Below are positions 22,873 to 37,399 of a stretch of 64,000 nucleotides of DNA, piece after piece (within the stretch, counting starts at the first letter, position 1; every line of letters begins with the position of its first letter). Origin of the DNA: Sarcomyxa edulis. Lineage: Eukaryota; Basidiomycota; Agaricomycetes; Agaricales; Mycenaceae. Under the pieces are notes generated by a model. It was not told the origin of the DNA, made no database searches, and saw only the letters and a program-made list of their open reading frames with translations. The translations under genes were made by a program, and so were the position numbers. The stretch lies in the NCBI GenBank assembly GCA_009761415.1, contig QUOL01000018.1:434001-498000 (forward strand), written 5' to 3'.

Positions 22873-25641
22873 ATGATCGACAATGTTGAGTACGACTTCA
22901 TCTTCGCTGGAGGTGAGATAGGTTCTCTTGTCCCCCTCAGATTCAGCTGATACTTGTTCAAATGTAGGGGGAACTTGCGCATGTTTGATTGCAGGACGAT
23001 TATCTGTTGCAGACCCATCCTTGAGAATACTGGTAAGTTGAAAGCTTTTGAGTACGATATGCACTGCTATATCGACCAATTACAGGTTCTGGAGGCTGGA
23101 GAACATACCCGTGGCTTACAGGCGCACACTCAGCCGGCACGTTATTCCAGTCATTTAACACCTGGTAGTACAACCGTGTCCTTCAATGTTGGAAATCCAA
23201 GCAAGGAGCTTGGAGGTCGCTCCCTCGTCATTCCCTCAGGACGCTGCGTGGGCGGCGGATCTAGTATAAACTTCACCATGTACACTCGTGCTTCGGCTTC
23301 GGTCCGTATCCATATACTACGGGCTATTGTGGTTTTGCCCTCTAACCAGGATGTTTTTTGGATTCAGGATTATGACGAGTGGGAAACAGTACATGAAAAC
23401 CCTGGCTGGGGCTCGAAGCATCTCATTCCTCTCTTGCAAAAGGTGTGGCCGAGGGTCAATACAATCTGCTGCTTGATTGCTAATAGCTGAACCGCGATAG
23501 ACGGAGACTTACCAAGTCGAACCAGATGCAGCCACTCATGGATACTCTGGGCCGCTCAAAGTATCGTACGGTGGCGCGTTTACAAACGTGGGCAAGCAGT
23601 TCCTTGATGTGGCGTCGAGGTACGACAAGAAACGAAATCAGACGGATGATGTAAACGGTCTGTTCTCTTGCGATTCTTATGGAGTAAGTTGTTTTCTCGC
23701 TATCAAGCAGATCCTGCGGTTCATGTCATAATCTTCATATAGAGATGGCCAAAGTGAGTTTATTCGATATCCTTACTGATTGTTACATATTCATTGTCGT
23801 TTCCCAGGTGGATTGACGAGGGTACCGGACGACGCTCAGATGTACCACACCATTTCATCTACAATCAAGACAACCCCAACTTAAAGGTTCTTTCTGGCCA
23901 TCGAGTGAAGCGTATCATCTTCCAGTAAGTCTAAATCATGTCGAATTGATCGCTTAATCTTCATCTACAATATAGAAACCATCGTGCCACTGGGGTGGAG
24001 TTTGTCAATGATATTGTACTAAATCCAGATGCCGACCAGACTGTGCATTCTGTATTTGCCTCGCGAATGGTCGTTGTAGCTGCTGGCGCCTTTGGGTCTC
24101 CGACGATCCTCGAGAGGTCTGGAATAGGAGCTAAGGACATCCTGATAAAGCACGGTATCACGCCAGTCGTCGATCTCCCAGGAGTTGGCGCAAACTATCA
24201 AGGTAAGCAACATGGATGTGCTTCAAGACTTAGGACATCACAGTGACTTTGGAATTGTAGATCATAATGTTGTATTCGTTCCGTACCTAGCTGACGAAGA
24301 AGCAGAAACGCTGGATGCTCTGTTTAGAGAAGACGTGGACGAAGAAGAAAGTGAGCTTCCGTCATCTGTTTCATCTGTTCCATTCTCCCTCAACTTCTGT
24401 GTTCTAGAGTGTACGGCTCAATGGATCAAAGACGGAAAAGGTCTTCTAGCCCACAAGTTTTGTCTTTCATTTCGAGAGAGATTATTCTCGAGACTGATCT
24501 ATCGAATATTCAAAAAGCGGCATGGATGCAGGAATCAAGATGAGACCTAATGCTGAAGATCTCAAGGAGTTGGGACCTGCCTTCGAGCCCCGATGGCACG
24601 AGTATTTCGCGAATTCTCCTGATAAACCTGTAATATGGGTCGGCCCTGTTTCTGCGTACGTATGCTAGTCTATCGAGGAATGTACTGATTTAGATTATTT
24701 TTCCAGGTATCTCGGAGATCCATCTCTCGCGCCTGCTCGCAAATATTACAGCGTGGGCTATTTTACCGTACGCTTTGCCATTTTCTCGACTCAGGCATGC
24801 TAAAAATAAGGGTCAAAAGGAATATCCTGTTTCTCTCGGGAGCGTACACGTTAGCTCTGGCACGGACTCACATGCACCACCTGATTTCGACCCAGGCTTC
24901 CTTACCGGGTTAGTCCTTCGCAAATGTATTTCACGCATGGATTATCTGAGAACTTACACGCAGCCCGGCTGACCTTGCAACTTTGAAATGGGGTTACAAA
25001 AAGGCTAGAGAATTGGCCCGCCGGTTGCCTGTTTATCGGTATGCCTACTCCAAATACCGCCTCGTTGTGTCCATTTAACTCGCTCTCTGTGATCAGTGGC
25101 GAATATTTGCCTGGAAATCCGAAATTCGCTACTGACAGTCAGGCGGTCTGTACAGATACAACTGACGGTCCCGTCGATGTCGATGCTCCAGATATAGTAT
25201 ATTCAGCGGAGGACGACCAGACTATAGAAGACTATAATCGAAATCATGTGCAAACAGCCTGGCATTCGGTAAGCCATCACCAACCATCTGATGCAGTCAT
25301 GACCTTAGTGGCAAGCTACAGCTTGGAACCTGTGCCATGAAGCCACTCCACAAAGGAGGAGTCGTAGACTCACGATTGAATGTGTACGGTGTCTATGGCC
25401 TCAAAGTTGCGGGTAAGTCTCCTTTCATATTTCGAGCTGCCTGAATTTTGACTGTTTATGATGCTTTGATAGACGTGCGTATATCCCATGATCCTGTCAG
25501 TTTCATCTAGTCTGACAGTTTTCGAAGATATCCATCTGCCCGTCCAATGTTGGGGCAAACACATACTCGACGGCGTTGGCTATAGCTGAAAAGGCCACGA
25601 TCATCATCGGAGAGGAGCTTGGTCTGAAAATTCGTGATTGA
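22873..25641 (+). CDS. AOX: GMC alcohol (methanol) oxidase
   Basis: FAD-dependent glucose-methanol-choline oxidoreductase; oxidises short alcohols such as methanol to aldehyde, reducing oxygen to hydrogen peroxide. ATG 22873 opens YDFIFAGGGT (dinucleotide-binding fold, joined over an intron), then RILVLEAGE, SGRCVGGGSSINFTMYTR (GMC signature 1), VVVAAGAFGSPTILERSGIG (GMC signature 2), and the alcohol-oxidase-specific stretch DEEAETLDALFRED. Later exons show GPAFEPRWHEYFAN, YLGDPSLAPARKYY, AWHSLGTCAMKP (catalytic His region) and SICPSNVGANTYSTAL (second catalytic residue Asn). Stop TGA at 25639-25641 after GLKIRD. About 13 introns. The junction after GLKVA appears to need a 2-nt exon at 25473-25474. 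The C-terminus is not a classical peroxisomal PTS1. It is convergent with esterase 4 (108 nt between stops). Confidence 0.9.
25473..25474 (+). other. Candidate 2-nt micro-exon of alcohol oxidase
   Basis: The upstream exon ends at 25412 in phase 1 (GTT GCG G). Intron 25413-25472 is 60 nt (GTAAGT to GATAG) and intron 25475-25527 is 53 nt (GTGCGT to CGAAG), both normal sizes here. Only inserting the two bases AC restores the frame into ATATCCATCTGCCCG, giving VAD-ISICPSN, the length expected of the family. An alternative acceptor at 25517-25518 would add FSK but still needs the AC exon. Confidence 0.5.
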
Positions 25642-25749
25642 TAGACAATGGATATAAGATGAATAAATACGTTTGCACAAGACATGTACTCGATTATATG
25701 AAGGTTCTGAATAAGCTCTAGGTAAGTAGACGATTGCATAGTCCCGACA

Positions 25750-28122
<2,373 letters not shown>

Positions 28123-28513
28123 GACGATGCACTGGGAAAGCTGAGAGACGATGATAGCTGTTGGGTTTCGTCCATCCAGATCAAGAGTCTTATACCATCG
28201 ATTCTCGAAGGCACCGGCCTTCATTGAGACTTCCAGCGCTCGCTAATAGGCTCGCTAAGCACAGCTCTACGATGCTGACGACAACGAGATTACGGACGTC
28301 ATAGTATAGCCATAGACCTCTTCCTCCAAGATGTTGTCGATAGATTCCCGAAATCAACATCAGCATCAAGCATCAATGCCAGTACTTAGTACGAAACATG
28401 GGGACGCGCGTCAAGTCAGAGTGCCGGCCGGCAGGAGGTCTTACCAATGAGGTTCAATATCTCGACGTCGGTAGGGTCCAAAATAGTCATGAACCTAGCG
28501 AGAGTGAACAGGA
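28123..28513. other. Esterase 4 upstream region
   Basis: About 390 nt, no supported gene. A perfect palindrome GCCGGCCGGC occurs near 28423. An open stretch at 28440-28545 (-) with a following GTAAGA donor could be an alternative 3' exon of the next gene. Confidence 0.3.
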
Positions 28514-29031
28514 TCAAAAGTCGTGATCGAGCCTGTTGGCTGCGGAGAAATAAATGAGTGATGGCGAGCGCTGGAGATTTCATCGGGCACGGAATACACA
28601 CCTGGATCTCTGATGCTCATGACGCAGTTTTGGATTAGTTGAGCATTTTGATTGCGTAGCACAGTAACAGGATACGGACACTGTATTACAAAATTGCGGT
28701 GCCAATCAAGGGCATTCGCGATAGCACCTGAAGGCCTGACGCCGCAGTATTTGGCAAAAAGATCAAATACAAACAGATGAGGACGTCCAGATTCTCCAGA
28801 TTGCTTCTGTGACACTCCGAGCAAACTCCGAGAGTGCAAGTACCTGTGAGAGACAAGTGAGAGAGTGTGTGTCAGTGCAACCACCATATGAGATATATCC
28901 ACCGACCGAGATAATCTTTGAGTGTCGGACGTACTTACTGTATAGCAGTCGTGCCATTACTTACCATTGATCATGATTCCTGTGAATTGAGCTTCGGAAC
29001 GAGACGTGGAGAAGTTGAACTTGTGCAGCAT
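28514..29031 (-). CDS. Weak hypothetical gene, four short exons
   Basis: I do not recognise it. One frame-consistent model: ATG 29031 (MLHKFNFSTSRSEAQFTG), donor GTAAGT near 28965, a short exon giving DYLGRWIYLIW, a long exon running from about 28844 to 28603 (SGRPHLFVFDLFAKYC, GAIANALDWHRNFVI, NQNAQLIQNCVMSIRDP), then a last splice (GTGTGT to CGCAG) ending ANRLDHDF with TGA at 28514-28516. The protein would have about 120 residues. The long exon is open for 240 bases with reasonable composition and clean splice sites on both sides. Other splice choices give different proteins, so the exact product is unsure. Confidence 0.3.
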
Positions 29032-29646
29032 CTACGTCTTCCGCTCGCTGTGTAGACTTTCACCCAGGAAGCATGCGTCTGGGGAGACGGTCACTCGGTA
29101 AGATCTTCGAGCCTCAACCGGCGACACCACGAATTCGAGAGATGACACGACGGCCAGTGTTTGGTTTTGTAAGAGTTCTGTGACTTTGTAATGGAAATTG
29201 CGGAAGCATCCTGATCAACGACTGCTGTGAGACCATTGTCTGGACCAAACTACGCGGTCACTGCGAAGTACCACATAGATGAATTATATTTCGAAGGACA
29301 GATAAACAGCCACCGAAGGCGCCAGATATATCGGGTTCGAAAAATACCTACCTCATTCCGAATCGTGGCGGGAGAGGACAAGAACCCAAAATGTTCAAGT
29401 TCAACGAAGGTCGCCTGTTTACCGAGTGGTGTAGTAGAGATGTTGTCTCCTCTATGTCTCGGGTACCGGCCAGGACTTTCAGAGTGCAGAGGAGGAACGA
29501 CCGTTGATTCCAGAATTGGCAAAATTCAATTGCAGCCCAATTGCAGCCACGTTTTTCCCACGTGTCCTTCCTTTTGCGTCGTGCCTCGACCTCCCCGCGA
29601 AGTTCATCCCCTCGACAATCGAGTCAGAATTTCGCAAATTCTAGCC
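29032..29646. promoter_or_regulatory. Upstream region of the amino-acid transporter
   Basis: No supported separate gene. The frame of the transporter stays open upstream to 29227, but the first good ATG is 29647, preceded by a C/T-rich tract and CAAT-like AATTGCAGCC repeats near 29527-29550. Confidence 0.4.
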
Positions 29647-32576
29647 ATGTCGACACCATCGAAGCCTGTGAACATCAGAAGCCCTCGACTAGGGCCGACT
29701 GATTCTGCAGAACAGATACCAGCCTCGTATTCTACACCCCTAGGTACCCCCGATCTACGGGCCTTGCGCGCTCAATACATTGGTACAACTCCCCCGCCCA
29801 ATATTCCAGCCAGAGCAACAGGAACCCCAGGATCTGCTGCCTCCGGCTCACCTGCCTCATTCCTAGTAGCGCCCACAGTGGTTTCCCGTCGTATCTCTCA
29901 GAGTGCATTGACCGCTACTCCCATACGCAGACCCGGAACACCAGGAACACCGAGCAGCACTAGTAATGATCTCCCAGTCCCTGCATTGGACGAGTTACCA
30001 GATGAAGAGAAGGCGAAAGTGTTACGGAGACATTTAGTGCACAAGGACGAACGATTTAGTAAGGGAGATAACGTCGCTACCAGCTCAGATCTGGACGCAG
30101 TACGCTCCTCGGGATCGCGTCCATCTTCCTCTAGTGGAAACAGTCATACCCCAGTCCGCAGCACTCTTCAACGGCAAGATACGGAGGCATTTCCGATACC
30201 CTATCATGCGCCTGGTGCTGATGTAACGTGAGTTTTTCCTCTTCCATTACCTTCAGTCCCTAAACATTCAAATCAGCCATGATATCTACAAGTGGCACTC
30301 TGATCAGCGGAAACAAGCCACTCGTTCACGAGCAGCCTCCTTCAGTGGAAGTACGCCAGCACCGCCGAATCCTGCCTTTGAGCATATCCATGAACCAGGC
30401 GGATTCCGACGTAATTATCTGCTATTACGCGCGAACGAGCAAGGGGCAGAAGAGCCTAGGATACTAAATAATTTCATCGACTTTTTATTTATTTTCGGGC
30501 ACTTCGTCAGTGCTCTTATCATGTTCATATTCAAAAATATTTACGCGATTATTCTGATAGGCAGGTGAAGATCTGGAAGAAGACGAAGATGATGACGAAG
30601 ATAAGGATGAAGATGTGGAAGCTGCCACAGCCGGAGACTTGCCTGGGCATGCCGCAGATGCTAATTTCCCGTCCACGGATATTGGTGGGGAACGACAGCC
30701 ATTACTTAGTGGAGCACGTCGCTCGAGGTCTCGATCAAGACGTCGACGACCATCTGTGGGTCCACATGGGAATGCGACTGTCACGCAAGCTGTACTGATG
30801 GTATGTCTCTCTTCAGAACCTTTTCCAATTCACTTCTCACAAACTTCCAGCTCCTGAAATCCTTCGTCGGCACAGGTGTGCTCTTCCTCGGCAAGGCGTA
30901 AGTGTAATCGTCACTTTAGCTTGTTGACAACTGATCATCGTGCCATTAGATTCTTCAATGGAGGAATTCTGTTCTCCTCCGTCACATTCGTCTTCATTGC
31001 GGCAATCTCACTATATTCCTTCTTACTTCTTGTCAAGACTAAATTCGTCGTTTCAGGCAGTTTTGGAGGTAGACCAGTCACTTTCCTCTAGATCCTCCAA
31101 TGATTGACATATTCGACTAGACATCGGAGGGGTGTTATACGGCCCTTGGATGCGGTACTTAATTCTTGGATCTATCGTGTTATCCCAGATGGGCTTCGTC
31201 GCTGCATACACGATATTTGTCGCACAAAATCTCCAAGTGAGGATTGCTTATAAAGTCATCTTTCTCTCCTCCTGAATCTCTTCATCCTTTTCCAGGCCTT
31301 TGTGATGGGTGTAACGCATTGCATGAAACTAATCTCTGTACACTACTTCATATTCCTTCAACTCGTCATCTTCCTCCCGCTCGTCCTGATCCGTGATCTA
31401 GCGAAATTGAGCACAACGGCGCTTGTCGCTGATGGATTCATTCTCGCTGGATTACTGTACATATTTGGGAGCGAGTTTGCTATCATTGGGAGAGAAGGTA
31501 TTGCAAAGGTTGAGTTGTTCAACCCTAAGGATTTCCCTTTGTTCATTGGGTGCGTGCTACTTTCGTATGAAACAAGGATAAATCATAATCCCTTCCCATG
31601 TCTTCAGGACAGCGGTGTTCTCCTTCGAAGGAATCGGTTTGGTATGTCTATCCACCGACTTCCGTCTGCCTGAATCTCTAATTGACTCGTCCGCGCTGTC
31701 AAGGTCATTCCTATTACAGACGCTATGCGCGAGCCGCGAAAATTTCCCGCCGTCCTTACAGGTGTAATGTTCTTCCTCACATGTGAGTATCCTCATCGTA
31801 CAAATCTGCCTTGTTCTGACATCTTGAGGTCGCAGTCCTCTTCGGTGGCGCAGGCGTTCTCGCATATTTGACGTTCGGTTCTGACATTCAGACCGTCGTG
31901 ATTGTCAACCTCAACGCAGAGAGCAAGATGGTCCAAGCAGTGCGTATGTAGGCAACACCTCACTCTTTTGATCTTCAAATGAGTCCCTTCTGCCCTATAG
32001 GTCCAATTTCTTTATTCTCTCGCTATCCTTCTATCCGTCCCACTCCAACTCTTCCCCGCCGTGCGAATAATGGAGAATGGACTGTTTACACGCAGTGGTA
32101 AATCTGATACCCGGATTAAGTGGCTCAAGAATATCTTCAGGTTCTGCGTCGTCATGACGTGTACCGGGATCAGTTCTGCAGGAGCTGCTGACCTTGATAA
32201 ATTTGTCGCGTTCATCGGAAGTTCTGCTTGGTACGTTTCCCTAGAACATTCGTACCCTTGCTTCATACTCACCGTTCTTATTCGTCTGCAGTGTCCCTCT
32301 GTGTTATGTTTATCCGGCTATGTTGCACTACAAAGCATGCGCCCACACGCGCAGACAGAAATTGGCAGATATCGCACTGATTGTCTTCGGTCTCGCTGCA
32401 GCGGCGTACACTACGACGCAAACTGTTAGAGTGCGTGTTCATCCATACAATATCACGTGCAACGAGCTGTTTGTGCTGACAGACACAAATCCGTATAGTT
32501 AATGATTGAACCAGACACTTCGGGCCCACCAAAGTTTGGTAACTGCGATATACCTCCGACATCGACATCGCTGTGA
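29647..32576 (+). CDS. Vacuolar amino-acid transporter, AVT3/AVT4-like
   Basis: Member of the amino acid/auxin permease family (Aa_trans); yeast Avt3/Avt4 export neutral amino acids from the vacuole. ATG 29647 opens a long hydrophilic, proline/serine/threonine-rich N-terminus (about 270 residues: PTPxRRPGTPGTPSS-type), with an acidic stretch (DLEEDEDDDEDKDED) and a basic one (RRSRSRSRRRRPS). The membrane domain begins at AVLMLLKSFVGTGVLFLGKAF and shows about 11 hydrophobic segments, for example FVFIAAISLYSFLLLVKTKF, YFIFLQLVIFLPLVLIRDLA, FFLTFLFGGAGVLAYLTFG and FVAFIGSSACVPLCYVYPA. Eight or more short introns. The last splice joins TTQTVR to LMIEPDTSGPP, with TGA at 32574-32576. Long N-tail plus this order fit fungal AVT3. 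Phosphorylation of the tail is likely but unproven. Confidence 0.88.
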
Positions 32577-33068
32577 TCGTCTTTTTTGGGGGGCTGGATT
32601 AGAACGAAGTGCGCATTGAAAGGGACACTGTCAATTGATGATACATCGACATTACAAGTACTGGACTCTTATCTACTTAATCTAATCTGAATCATCTATC
32701 GTTTCGAGAATACTTAGCCGCCGAACGATCATCTTGAGAAACTACTACTTGCAATTGGGGCCACATGCCTTAAAAATGGAACTTGAGTGAATCACGTCCA
32801 AATGTTTGGCAAAACCCTCCGCCGCGATCGGCCGTTTCTCTTCCCGTACGGTTCGACGTGCATCGTCCACTTTAGACTTGAGTGATGCCTAGCTCGACCT
32901 TGATGTACTCGACCATCTCAGATACGTCCTTATTTGGGTAACAGTCTGGACACAAGGAGGGCCCCTAGCTCCGGGTCTCTAAAGCCTCGCAATTCCCAAA
33001 ATACCTTCCAGGATCCAAGGTCACAACCTTCGATACACTTTCTAGCTTGAACTTCGAGTCGTTCGACT
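32577..33068. other. Intergenic between transporter and TOR fragment
   Basis: About 490 nt without a supported gene or recognisable repeat. Confidence 0.4.
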
Positions 33069-34160
33069 ATGACCACCGTACAGACAGCTCAGTCTGATAT
33101 TTTGATTGATATATTCCAAGGTCTCAAAAATGAGAACACAGACGTTCGACTAGAGTCTGCCATTAAATTATAGCATCATGTACGTCGGTTTTTCGTGGTT
33201 GGACTCTATACGACACCTACAATTTTTTCAGGTAGCTTTCATGGCCACCAACATGACCTCTGATGTGGTGTGGAAGCTTTAGGAGAATATCATCAATGTC
33301 CAACTCTTCGAGCTCATGCACAGCCAAATCATTAGCGAGGCTTTTGGTGGTCTCCTAGCCATAGGTGCGTTTGGCAGCTTTATACCACAATTCTGACTGA
33401 CATCGAGGTCAGATCAATTACTCGATATTGGAGAATCTATCGAAGAGCACACTCGCCACCTATTTCGATTCTATAATTATGTTAAAAGCCTCCTTCCTCA
33501 TGCGGACTTCGACCTCATGGTCGCAGCATCGAATACATTCGGACGCATCGTGAAGATCGGTGGGGCGACATTTGGACAGCGTTCTATGGACTACGAAGTA
33601 CGAGCTGCGATACAGCTCCTTGACCCGATCATGCAGGAAACGTCGCGATATGCCAGAGTGCTGATACTCAATGGACTTGCCCAGAGCAATTCCGCATGTT
33701 TCTATTCGCAAATCGATCTTATCTTCGATAACATACTATATCCTCTCAAAGACACGCTTCTTGCAATCAGAGAAAGAGCTGCAGAGTTGTTGGCCGTGTG
33801 TCTAAAGATGGTTCTACATCAAGAGCGCGAACTTCATCCCAATCCGCACCTGGTCCAAATTCTCCAGGATGCCCAGATTGGGTTGGAACAGCCTCACCCG
33901 GAAATTATCCACGGTTCTTTGCTCACATACCGAGAATTGCTATTTCATGGAGGCATGGTGAGCACGAACGGCCATCGTTCTCGCGTACTTCGTTGCTTAT
34001 TCACCTTCCAACCTGAATACATAGTTCATGGAAAACAATTCCTTACTTACTACCGATCAGTTACTACGTCTGGAGTCGCATAGCGATCCTCTTATCCAAC
34101 AGATGGCTGTCGTTCTGATATCTACAATCGCCACTTACGATACCCAGAGCCTTTAACACT
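33069..34160 (+). pseudogene. Truncated TOR kinase N-terminal HEAT-repeat fragment
   Basis: A decayed copy of the N-terminal HEAT region of TOR (phosphatidylinositol-kinase-related kinase). From ATG 33069: SDILIDIFQGLKNENTDVRL, then an in-frame TAG at 33171-33173, an intron-like gap, then ATNMTSDVVWKL followed by a second TAG at 33280-33282. Further on: SQIISEAFGGLLAI, DQLLDIGESIEE, HLFRFYNYVKSLLPHADFD, AASNTFGRIVKIGGATFG, YARVLILNGLAQ, LLAIRERAAELLAVCL, IIHGSLLTYRELLFHGGM, and, in another frame near 34085-34155, DPLIQQMAVVLISTIATYDTQ. The order matches TOR residues of about 1 to 350 and nothing downstream (FAT, kinase, FATC) is present. Retained introns argue for segmental duplication, not retrotransposition. 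It cannot encode a kinase. Confidence 0.82.
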
Positions 34161-34581
34161 TACCCAGATCCGACCTCTGCATCGAGATACACGATTCATT
34201 TATTTGCAGTTGCTGCAGCTCTTGATACGTTGCAAAAACAGATTGCCTACGACACCGTAGTACCGATAAAATTGACAAAACGTTAACGATTGATGGTGAG
34301 GCCTAGGACTAAGTACAAGACCCCGTGCATAGGGTAGTCTAATATTACAAAGAAGAATTGTATGGGAAAAACGAAATCTATGTAGCAAATAAATTGAGAT
34401 ATCAATACCGATGGGATGTCCGTGAGATAAGAGAAAAAAAGAGAGAGAGAGAGAGGGGAGCCTTGACCAATGCCAAGGCAGACTGCTATCTACAGCAATT
34501 CGTTGCGAAGAGATTAGAAGGTAGGGATATTCCCTACCCGAAAACGTTGAGTGTATGGGATTAGGAAAAGAGAGCCCCAGC
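34161..34581. other. Intergenic, with GA-rich simple repeat
   Basis: Contains a purine run around 34430-34457 (gagaaaaaaagagagagaga). Otherwise nothing recognised; it covers the 3' flank of the trehalase gene. Confidence 0.45.
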
Positions 34582-37399
34582 TCAGAATTGACTCGAAGGA
34601 GAGATGTTGAGAGCCTCCATAGCAAGACCCAAAGGATGGCTCATATCAGGAGCAGATACATTGTTGGTGAGGAGGGCCGAGTCTCTGTTAGCAGCCGAAC
34701 CGAAGAAGACTTCGGGACTTGTGCAGGCGGCGACGGCGCGACGCATATGGGTCGTCAAGAATGACAAGCCCACTTGGTAGGCAGCTAGGACAGAACAATG
34801 TAAGGAAACAGAACAGAAGAGCAAATATCAAAGATATGAACGTACAGTTCATCCAGCCAAACCCTTCACGAGGCACCATCTTGAAGTCGATACCTTGGTT
34901 ACCATATTCTGCATCTACCAGATGGGAGAGCTTGACGGCGTCAAACTGCAGTGCATCACATGATTTAGTGGAAAGCTCGATGACAAATGAGCATTGAGGA
35001 CACGCACCTTCTCCGGGACAACCCCATTGAAGTCTACGAAAGCTGTTGTCATCCTTGAGGAGACGACGCGTGCGATCAGTCATACAAACAAACCGATAGA
35101 TGGTTATAGGAACTCACATGTATAAGAATCTGTAAGCTAATCGTTGTGCCTCTTCCAGATAACCGTAACGTTCTAATCCAACCCAGATCATGATCTGGTG
35201 TGGTGGCCAAGCGTAGCTTTGAGAGGCGTACGAAGTGATTAGCTTTGGAATAAAAAGAGAAAACGATGAAAGACATACGGGTAATCCCACTGTCGATTAG
35301 GACGATCCAGAGAGATCTTACCTCGAGACTCCTCTGTCCCAGAAACAACGCCACCAATTACTTCGAACTTCTTCAAAGATTGAGTTCTGTATCGATACCC
35401 GTTGGTCAGTGAGAACGATCCATAAGAAAGAGAGACCGCTTACACAAGTTTCCAACATTGCTCCTCGCTCGCACAACCTGCCCAAAGCGCCCAGAATGCG
35501 GTAACACTCTCGTAGAGAATCTGCTGCTCTTTAACTGTGTCGTAATCGAAGTAAAGGTTCTTGCTTTCATTCCACAGATACTTGTCGATCATCTCTTTCC
35601 TGAACTCGGCCCTCTCAAACCACTCATCACTAGTCTGCATCCTGCTCTTCGAGCTCTCTCGATACGGGTTAGCATATGACTCAACTGACGGAGGGAAAGG
35701 CGCCAGCGGGAAGTCCTCCTCCAACTCCAGCTCATCATCGAACACCTCCCGGATAGCAGTCCCAATATCAACCTCGTACTTGTACAGCAACGCCTGCAAA
35801 TCAATAGTCCCCAGATTTGCACACCGCTTCTCAAACCTATATGTGGTGTCGTGACCCGACTCTCGAACGGCACGATCATGCAGGAAATACTCGTCCAGTT
35901 CGGGTTCTTTGAGAATACCGTCGTTATATTTCTCGCTGAACTCCAGGACGGAGAGTCCGTGCTTCTCAGCATACGGTTCAAGGATATGCGTGAAATGCGT
36001 GGCTTCCGTCTCGGGAGGGATTCCGAGACCGTCTGGGCGGTAGCGTGATAGTCCTGTCTTGGGATCGATACGAGGTTCTGCAACCCATATCGTGTGGTAC
36101 TCCTTGATGGCGGCTTGAATGGCGCGTTTGAGCCATGCGCGATTCGCTACCATATCAGAACGATCGAGTTGATTATAGATCTGTAGCGCCATATCGGTGA
36201 GGAAAGGCGGCTGGGTACGGCAGAGGTAGTAGCTTCGGCTCCCATTGAGAATCTTGCCGTAGTGTTTGATTTCGAAGATGAAGTGCTCTACCATGCCCTT
36301 GGCCATGGCTACTTGACCGTCGACGAGGAGGCCGAGAGAGATAAAATAGGAATCCCAGTTGTAGAGCTAAAAACAGAAGCAATTTAGTAGAAGCGCGAAC
36401 AAATGGAGGTAGTCGGAACAAACCTCATTAAACCTTGCCCCTGGGACAATGAAAGGTATACCCTTCAGTGTCTTCCCGCCTTTACCATCATCGACTTCGT
36501 TCATAGCCAAAGCTAAAATACCAGGCTTCGAATTTAGACTCTTGACAAACTGCGGGTCATCGCACTTCTCTGGCAAGACCTGGACATCTAGATTCATGTG
36601 TGGCTTGTCCTTTGCAACTTTCCTATAGTATGCAGCCATAGCGGGTTCGCCGTGTGGAACGTAGATACGAGGGTTCACGCGACCAGTGCGGTTCTTTGGG
36701 TCTGCGGTGATGATCTCGAGACCGTCACCGTCAATTCGGCGAGTTAGTGAATGCCAGAAAGAGTTTTTGATCATCCGGGATAGACGATCGACGGGATTCT
36801 CAGTCAGACGAGCCTCATCTAGGACTATACGCTTTCTGTTGTGATCTCGTGCGAGAGCGAGTTCTTGTAACAGGTTTGACAACATGTAGGTACCCTGTAA
36901 CGGGGGCGATTAAGAGAGAGTAACGGATATAATTGACTTGGAAACGCACTCGAATATCGAAGCTCTTGAAGCCATTGCTCGTTGCAGTGCCCAACGCCAT
37001 CATCTTAGGGCCAGCGTCTGTGATACTGATCTGGAAATCACCGTCGGTATCCTCCTGTTCGAGTACGACCCGGATAGTCTCTTCAACATCAATGAGAAAC
37101 CGCCGTGGTGCGGTGCTCTTCTCGTCGTGTGACATCCTTCTTGGCCTTAGATGCCAGTCTTCTTGGAAAGCGGGTGCTTTCTTGGGGTTATAGCCGTGAA
37201 GGTATGACTATATGAGACAATCGATGAGTTGGGTCAACAAAGATGATTACCAACGAATGCGACATACATGACTGTATGTTCGAGAGCGTGTATAGACTTC
37301 GCCGCCTCCGTAGTACGTTGCAGCATCTGCATTGACGAGAGGGCGAGCGGCATCATCGAGAAAGGTGGCACCCGCGGGGTGGTTGAGAACGGGGGCCAT
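34582..37399 (-). CDS. NTH1: Neutral trehalase, glycoside hydrolase family 37
   Basis: Cytosolic enzyme that splits trehalose into two glucose units, mobilising the stress and storage sugar. Start ATG 37399 ([18 protein letters not shown]). The regulatory N-terminus has [13 protein letters not shown], a PKA-type site RPRRMSHDE and a calcium-binding-like loop [12 protein letters not shown], both hallmarks of fungal neutral trehalases controlled by cAMP-PKA and calcium. The catalytic domain shows signature-1-like [15 protein letters not shown] (across an intron at about 36365-36422), [30 protein letters not shown] and signature-2-like [17 protein letters not shown], and ends with [20 protein letters not shown] and SSQF at 34582. 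Around ten introns. About 740 residues, normal for the family. No defect seen. Confidence 0.93.
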
